Of a stretch of DNA of 64,000 nucleotides, positions 48,352-54,300 are shown one piece after another. The notes beneath the pieces are model-generated. The model was given only the letters and a program-made list of their open reading frames with translations, was not told the origin of the DNA and searched no databases. Each line of letters begins with the position of its first letter. Positions within the stretch are counted from its first letter, which is position 1. A program made the translations under genes and the position numbers. The DNA is from Tretioscincus oriximinensis. Taxonomy: Eukaryota > Chordata > Lepidosauria > Squamata > Gymnophthalmidae. The stretch lies in contig JAJVDF010000219.1 of NCBI GenBank assembly GCA_022410635.1, positions 651,455 through 715,454 of the forward strand. The letters run 5' to 3'.

Positions 48352-51300
48352 TTATTTGTGTTGGGATGGAGACAGGAGTGGGCTAGATAAATGGGTTCTG
48401 GGTGAATGCTGAATGCTTTTACTACTGGGGGTTATCACATATATTCCCCTCAAAAAAGGATTTGATTGCTCACCCTGGGTGCTGTAACCCTTAAATTATA
48501 CCCATGAGNCTGTAATGAGATGCAANTTGAATACTTCAGATTATAGTTTATTTTGGTTTTTAAGCTCAAAGAGAAAACATTCTATGATGAGGAGTATTAA
48601 TGTTAAACCTGCATTTTAATTCCCCCCTCAAAAAAAAAACTTTATTGCTTAACATATATTGCTTAACATATGCTTACATTGATCTATTAAACCTGCACTT
48701 AAGGCTATCAAGTGACGGAGCAACAGGCAGGACTCTTGAAATACCATTTGCAGGGAGTCATGAACAGGAGCATATTTTGCTTTCCTCTGTTCAGACTGCC
48801 CAGGTGCATCTGGTGGGCCTCTGTGTGACACAGAATGCTGGACTTGATGGGCTGTGGCCTGATCCAGTGTGGCTCTTCTTATGTTCTTATGTTTATTAAA
48901 AGCACACACACACATACAAACATCCATATTGGAACCGAAAGGAATTGTTTTTGAAAGATAATGCAAAGGATGTGAGCTTCCCATTTTCTCTCAAGATAGC
49001 CAAATGCTGAGAAAGCTCCTGAAACCAGATCAGTAAGGCTGTGCATAAAAGGATTTAGACTTGGTTTGCACATGTTCAGTAATTCATTTTAAGGCGCTCA
49101 CTATTTCATATGGTCTGAATGGAAATAGTGCTAACCCACAACAGATGTGTTATAACAACTCCCTATAATGAATTATGTGTAGACCATATTGATGTGTTGT
49201 ACATCTGTTCTAACACTGCAAAAAATGTATTAACAGTAGCACATTTGCAAGTAGGTTAGATCTGCACTTAGCATAGGTGCAGTGAAATGGACATGAGGGA
49301 TATGCCACATGTAATTGCACTTGTAAATACCTGTTACAAGTCCACACTATCTGCATGGGACAGGTACTACTATAGACCAGATCTGTACTAAGAATCCCTT
49401 TAAATGAATTAGTGGTAGATCACATAATTCAGTTCTGTATCTAATGCCACCCAGTGTGGATTGTACAGCAGTGCATATACATGTAGATTGGATTCATGTG
49501 ATCAAGGGTATGGCTCCAAGAGCCATGAACTGAACAATATATGAGTAACTTGCCTACAAAGCAATTTCAAGTCTTCTTTGCTGGGAAATGCTCTCTGTTG
49601 TTGTAACTATGCAACCAGATTTGAATCTAGTTGGCTTGTGGCCCCATCTGCAGTTCAAATGATGGGAGCCTTCGGGCAAAAATATATCCTTGTAAGCCGC
49701 TTTGAGTCCCTTTGAAAGGTGAGAAAAGCGGGGTATAAGAACCGAGTTCTTCTTCTTCTTCTTCTTCTTCTTCTTCTTCTTCTTCTTCTTCTTCTTCTTC
49801 TTCTTCTTCTTCTTCTTCTTCTTCTTCTTCTTCTTCTTCTTNNNNNNNNNNNNNNNNNNNNNNNNNNNNNNNNNNNNNNNNNNNNNNNNNNNNNNNNNNN
49901 NNNNNNNNNNNNNNNNNNNNNNNNNNNNNNNNNNNNNNNNNNNNNNNNNNNNNNNNNNNNNNNNNNNNNNNNNNNNNNNNNNNNNNNNNNNNNNNNNNNN
50001 NNNNNNNNNNNNNNNNNNNNNNNNNNNNNNNNNNNNNNNNNNNNNNNNNNNNNNNNNNNNNNNNNNNNNNNNNNNNNNNNNNNNNNNNNNNNNNNNNNNN
50101 NNNNNNNNNNNNNNNNNNNNNNNNNNNNNNNNNNNNNNNNNNNNNNNNNNNNNNNNNNNNNNNNNNNNNNNNNNNNNNNNNNNNNNNNNNNNNNNNNNNN
50201 NNNNNNNNNNNNNNNNNNNNNNNNNNNNNNNNNNNNNNNNNNNNNNNNNNNNNNNNNNNNNNNNNNNNNNNNNNNNNNNNNNNNNNNNNNNCTGCTTAGG
50301 AGCACCGTCCTGGCGGCCCCTGCAGATGTAAAGCCAGTTTGTCAGTGACACAGCCGCAGCAAACCTGCTTTGCAGTGGGTTTAATGTAGGCTGACCAGAT
50401 GACCTCTTTTTTTGGGGTGTGTGTGTGTGTTGAAAACCCATTTTTGGGGTGCCTCCCCGTTTTTCTGAGCAAATTTTTTTAAAAAAAATCTTTTTTTGAA
50501 AACATTCTCCTCAGAAAAAACTGGGAGGCACCCCAAAAATGGGTTTTCATACCCCCCCAAAAGAAGTCATCTGGTCAGCCTAGCATAATGAGAGCCGATA
50601 TTTTCAGCTCTCACAGCGCTCCATGCTGAAAACGTGCTGCTATTTTGAGTCTGCCCTGGTCTTCCGGTCCTCTGCCAATCAGCGGAGAGACATGCAAATC
50701 AGGCCCGGTGGAAGGAAGGCTGCACTGGGCCACTCACAAGCCGGCACTTCCTTCATCCCTCCCATCTATGGCAGCAGCTTAACTTTGCGTGTAGATGGCT
50801 GCCCTCCTGCAACAAAAGGGAAGGGTGCTTTTTAGCCCCGCGTGTGGATGCAGCCTCTGTCTACCAAAGCTCATGCTACTAACTTTTGTTCTTATTAGTC
50901 TATAACAAGAGACCCCTTTGGTATAAAATCAAAATCAAAAGGATCACCTCTTCCCACCCTTCCATTTATGTATGCCAGGAAACTGCAGAAGTTGTTTAGA
51001 TATTATTTCTTTGTTGGATGACATGCTTTCTACATTTGCACATGTTCCCTCTTTTCTGTTTTGTTTTGTTTTTAAAAAAANCCAAAAAGGGAAAGTAGTG
51101 AAACTGTCTAAATTGAACAATACTGCTGGGTGTGAGATACTGCAAACAANTGAAAGTGGCTTTATTTCCAATATTTTCTGAAAAATCCTGTGCTAAAACA
51201 AAGCAAAGGACTTCACCTTACTACTGTTATATTTCACCCCCTTGGCTGCCCCCAATCAATCTGGATGATGTAATTTGCCTGATAAAATTATGTGTACTAA

Positions 51301-54300
51301 TTATGCAAATCAGGGAGACTAAATTAGCATGCCCAGTCTGCATAATTTTTCGTTCAAGCATAGAGGCATGCAGGAAAGGAAGGGGCAATGGAAGGTCACC
51401 TTCNTTGACTGCCAGGCCTGCTAAGAGGCTGTCTGTTTGCACTCGTTCTTCCACAAGGGCTTTGCTTGCTTACAGCAGAGAGAGACAATATGGTGCCCCT
51501 CAGCTCAAGGGAGATGCCTTCCCATGCAGAAGGAAGCTGGAACCCAATAAAAAATCCCAGCTTGAATTACAAAGTAGGGTTACCACAAAGAAACAGGAGT
51601 TTTGCAGCTTTAATGTCTATGGNAAAGAGGAATTTTTATCCGGTGCAGTTTACCATCCATACAACATTTGTATAAAAACACACACATTAAAACTGCAAGA
51701 CTCTTGCCCTATTATTTGTGGCAACTCTATACTATAAGCTTGCATTATAAGATCTGGGTGATTTCTTCCCTGCTTCTGTATTTCTCTGGTTATCATTCTT
51801 TCTTCTCTTCTGTCCCCATCACTACATTCACAGCTCTCAATTAGGACTTTATCATACTTACCTTCAAATAATGGTCATTGGTAACTGTTCCCATTCACTG
51901 GCTGATACATTCCTGCTCCAACCCAGGAGCAGGATGTGTGTTCCAGCAGGTGACCAGTTAATTAGTTGGACTCATTAGTCCACAGCACAGATTCAAAGCT
52001 TGCTTGAGCTTCAAAACTATAGCCTCAAATGTCTGATGGGAAGGAATAAAAGTACCTAGTTTGGGGAGCTGGATTTTAGCCATGTATTGTGGTACTGAAA
52101 TTCAGACCCTCGTACTCCTGAATGTAGGAGCTATTTTGGATCAGGGACCAAGGATCCTTTCCGTCATATTAGTAGACTTGGTTAATTTATCCTACCAGTG
52201 ATCAATATATCCTTTAATATGGAATGGGCTTTGTTTCATGCAAGGGCAAAATGTCTGTAATCTATTCTAACATTCTTGAACAAAGAAACTACAAAGGAAG
52301 GTTTGAAAGAGAAGCAGCAGAACTTGAATACATTCACAAGTTCCAGGCCATCAACAAAGGACTTAACAGAGACAATGGTTTCCTGGCCAACTATACATTT
52401 TTATGANACCTGTTAAGTATTTGATTGTTTTTTTACTAGACATTGCCCCTTGTTGCCCCAGGGACTTTTTCACACAAGAAGATTAGTTTCTGCTATTTAC
52501 CTGTTTTTCTAACCTGCAATTCAACACCTCACTACAGTTGCATATGCTTTGTCTTCTCCCATACACATTTTGCTATAAATACCTGACCCTAGCATTAGTC
52601 CCTCAGCATCTGAAGAAGTAGACCTGTCTACGAAAGTTTACGCCAACCACTTTCTCAAGTTAGTCTCAAAGTGCTGCTAGCTCCTTTGCTGGACTATTCT
52701 AACATGAGCATATAGTGATGTAGTACATGGGGCCTTTAGAAATGTGCTGCCTAAATCCTTAATCTAGATTAGACCTGTGCAGAACGGGCATTGGAATCTA
52801 GTTGATTATTTTATCACTTAGAAGTATGAAACTTTATTATGCTAACAGTTTTGTATTGAAGTTTATGAATGTATTGTGTTACTCTGTATTCTGTTGTGTC
52901 CTAAATAAACTTTTTAAAAAATATTAAAAAATAAAGGAGCAACATTAACTGAATGGAGATCTATGTAGTAACAGTAGAATATGCAGCTTGCAAATATATG
53001 TACCAGGATGAAGACAGAAAAGAATGTTCTGTTGATTTATTGCTGCTAAATAAAGATTTTAGAAACTGTGCTATTACACCATGTATTCTTAGCCCAGCTT
53101 CCATCCTGAAGGGCTAAACTGAACTGGAGATGGATTAAACATACATGTCAGAACAGCACCAATGTGTCTTTTCTTAACTTTCAGATATTGTTAAGAAAGA
53201 CTGCAAATGGTATTGGGTCATCTGCAGTTCTTTGCAATACTGAAACTCATAAGGAAGAAGATTAGCAATCAGTGTGGGCCCTGAGGCAATCTCATGCTGC
53301 AGCGTGCTCCCCAGCCTCTCCAAGTCTTCAAAGGAAAATAAAAAAGGGAGTGGGAAGAGCTTCTGTTTAGCATCTAGCATGGACTGAATAGTAGTTAGTG
53401 ATGTACAACTGCACTGGGTTTGGGGACAATGTGATTACAGAGTCANAAACAGCATTCAGGTAAATGCAGCTGGAGAGANAGGCAGGATATCTCTAAATAC
53501 CAGTTGCAGAGGATTGACAGCAGGTGATCCCTTCCCTTTCTTCTTTTATTTGGGAATGCACAGGAGCAATTGGTGAGCAACTGTGTGTGACAAGATGCTG
53601 GACTAAATAGGCTGACCCANCTGGGCTATTCTTATGTCATGGACAACAGATTTATCAATAGCCACTAGAATGGATGCCTAGGCATTGTCTCCAAGTTGGA
53701 GAAACAGGTAGAGTAACTCTAAATATCAATTGCAAAGAGCTGAGAACAGGTGAAGATTTTCCTCCTAGCCCTGCTTAAATGCTTAGAAGCAGTTTGTGGG
53801 CCATTGTGAGAGATGAGGTGTAGGACTAGATGGCCTGTGGCCTGATATGACAGGGTTTCTCTTTATGCTTGGAAAACAGGTACATCAGTGGCCACTAGAA
53901 CAAATGCCTAGACATTGCCTCCAAGTTGGGCAGATACGCAGGGTATCCTCTAAAAACCATTTGCAGGACACTGGGAAAGTTTTGCTTTGGTCTTCTGTTT
54001 GAAATGCCCAGAAACAACTGTGTGAGGCAGGATGCTAGACTAGGTGGGGTGTGGCCCGATCCATCATGGCTTCTCTTAATTCATGAAGCCCAAGTGTATC
54101 AGTGTCTATTAGAATGGCTCTAAACGCTATTTGCAGGGAGTCAAGAGTAGGTAAAGATTTTGCCTTTTACTTCTACTTGATGTGCACCAAAGCAGTTGGT
54201 GGTAAAATGTGTGAGATGGGATGCTGAACCAGATGGATGGCAGCCCGATTCTCGCAGGGTTCTACTTATGTTCTTAACAAAATCTTCCTAAAAATTACAA

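Noticed and set aside
49554..50441. Long minus-strand frame with polylysine or polyarginine
   Set aside because: Product of (TTC)n in the SINE tail plus unknown bases in the gap.
53455..54277. CRISPR-like array
   Set aside because: Units are 185-230 bp, diverged, without short constant repeats, and match CR1-like LINE 3' ends in a vertebrate genome.
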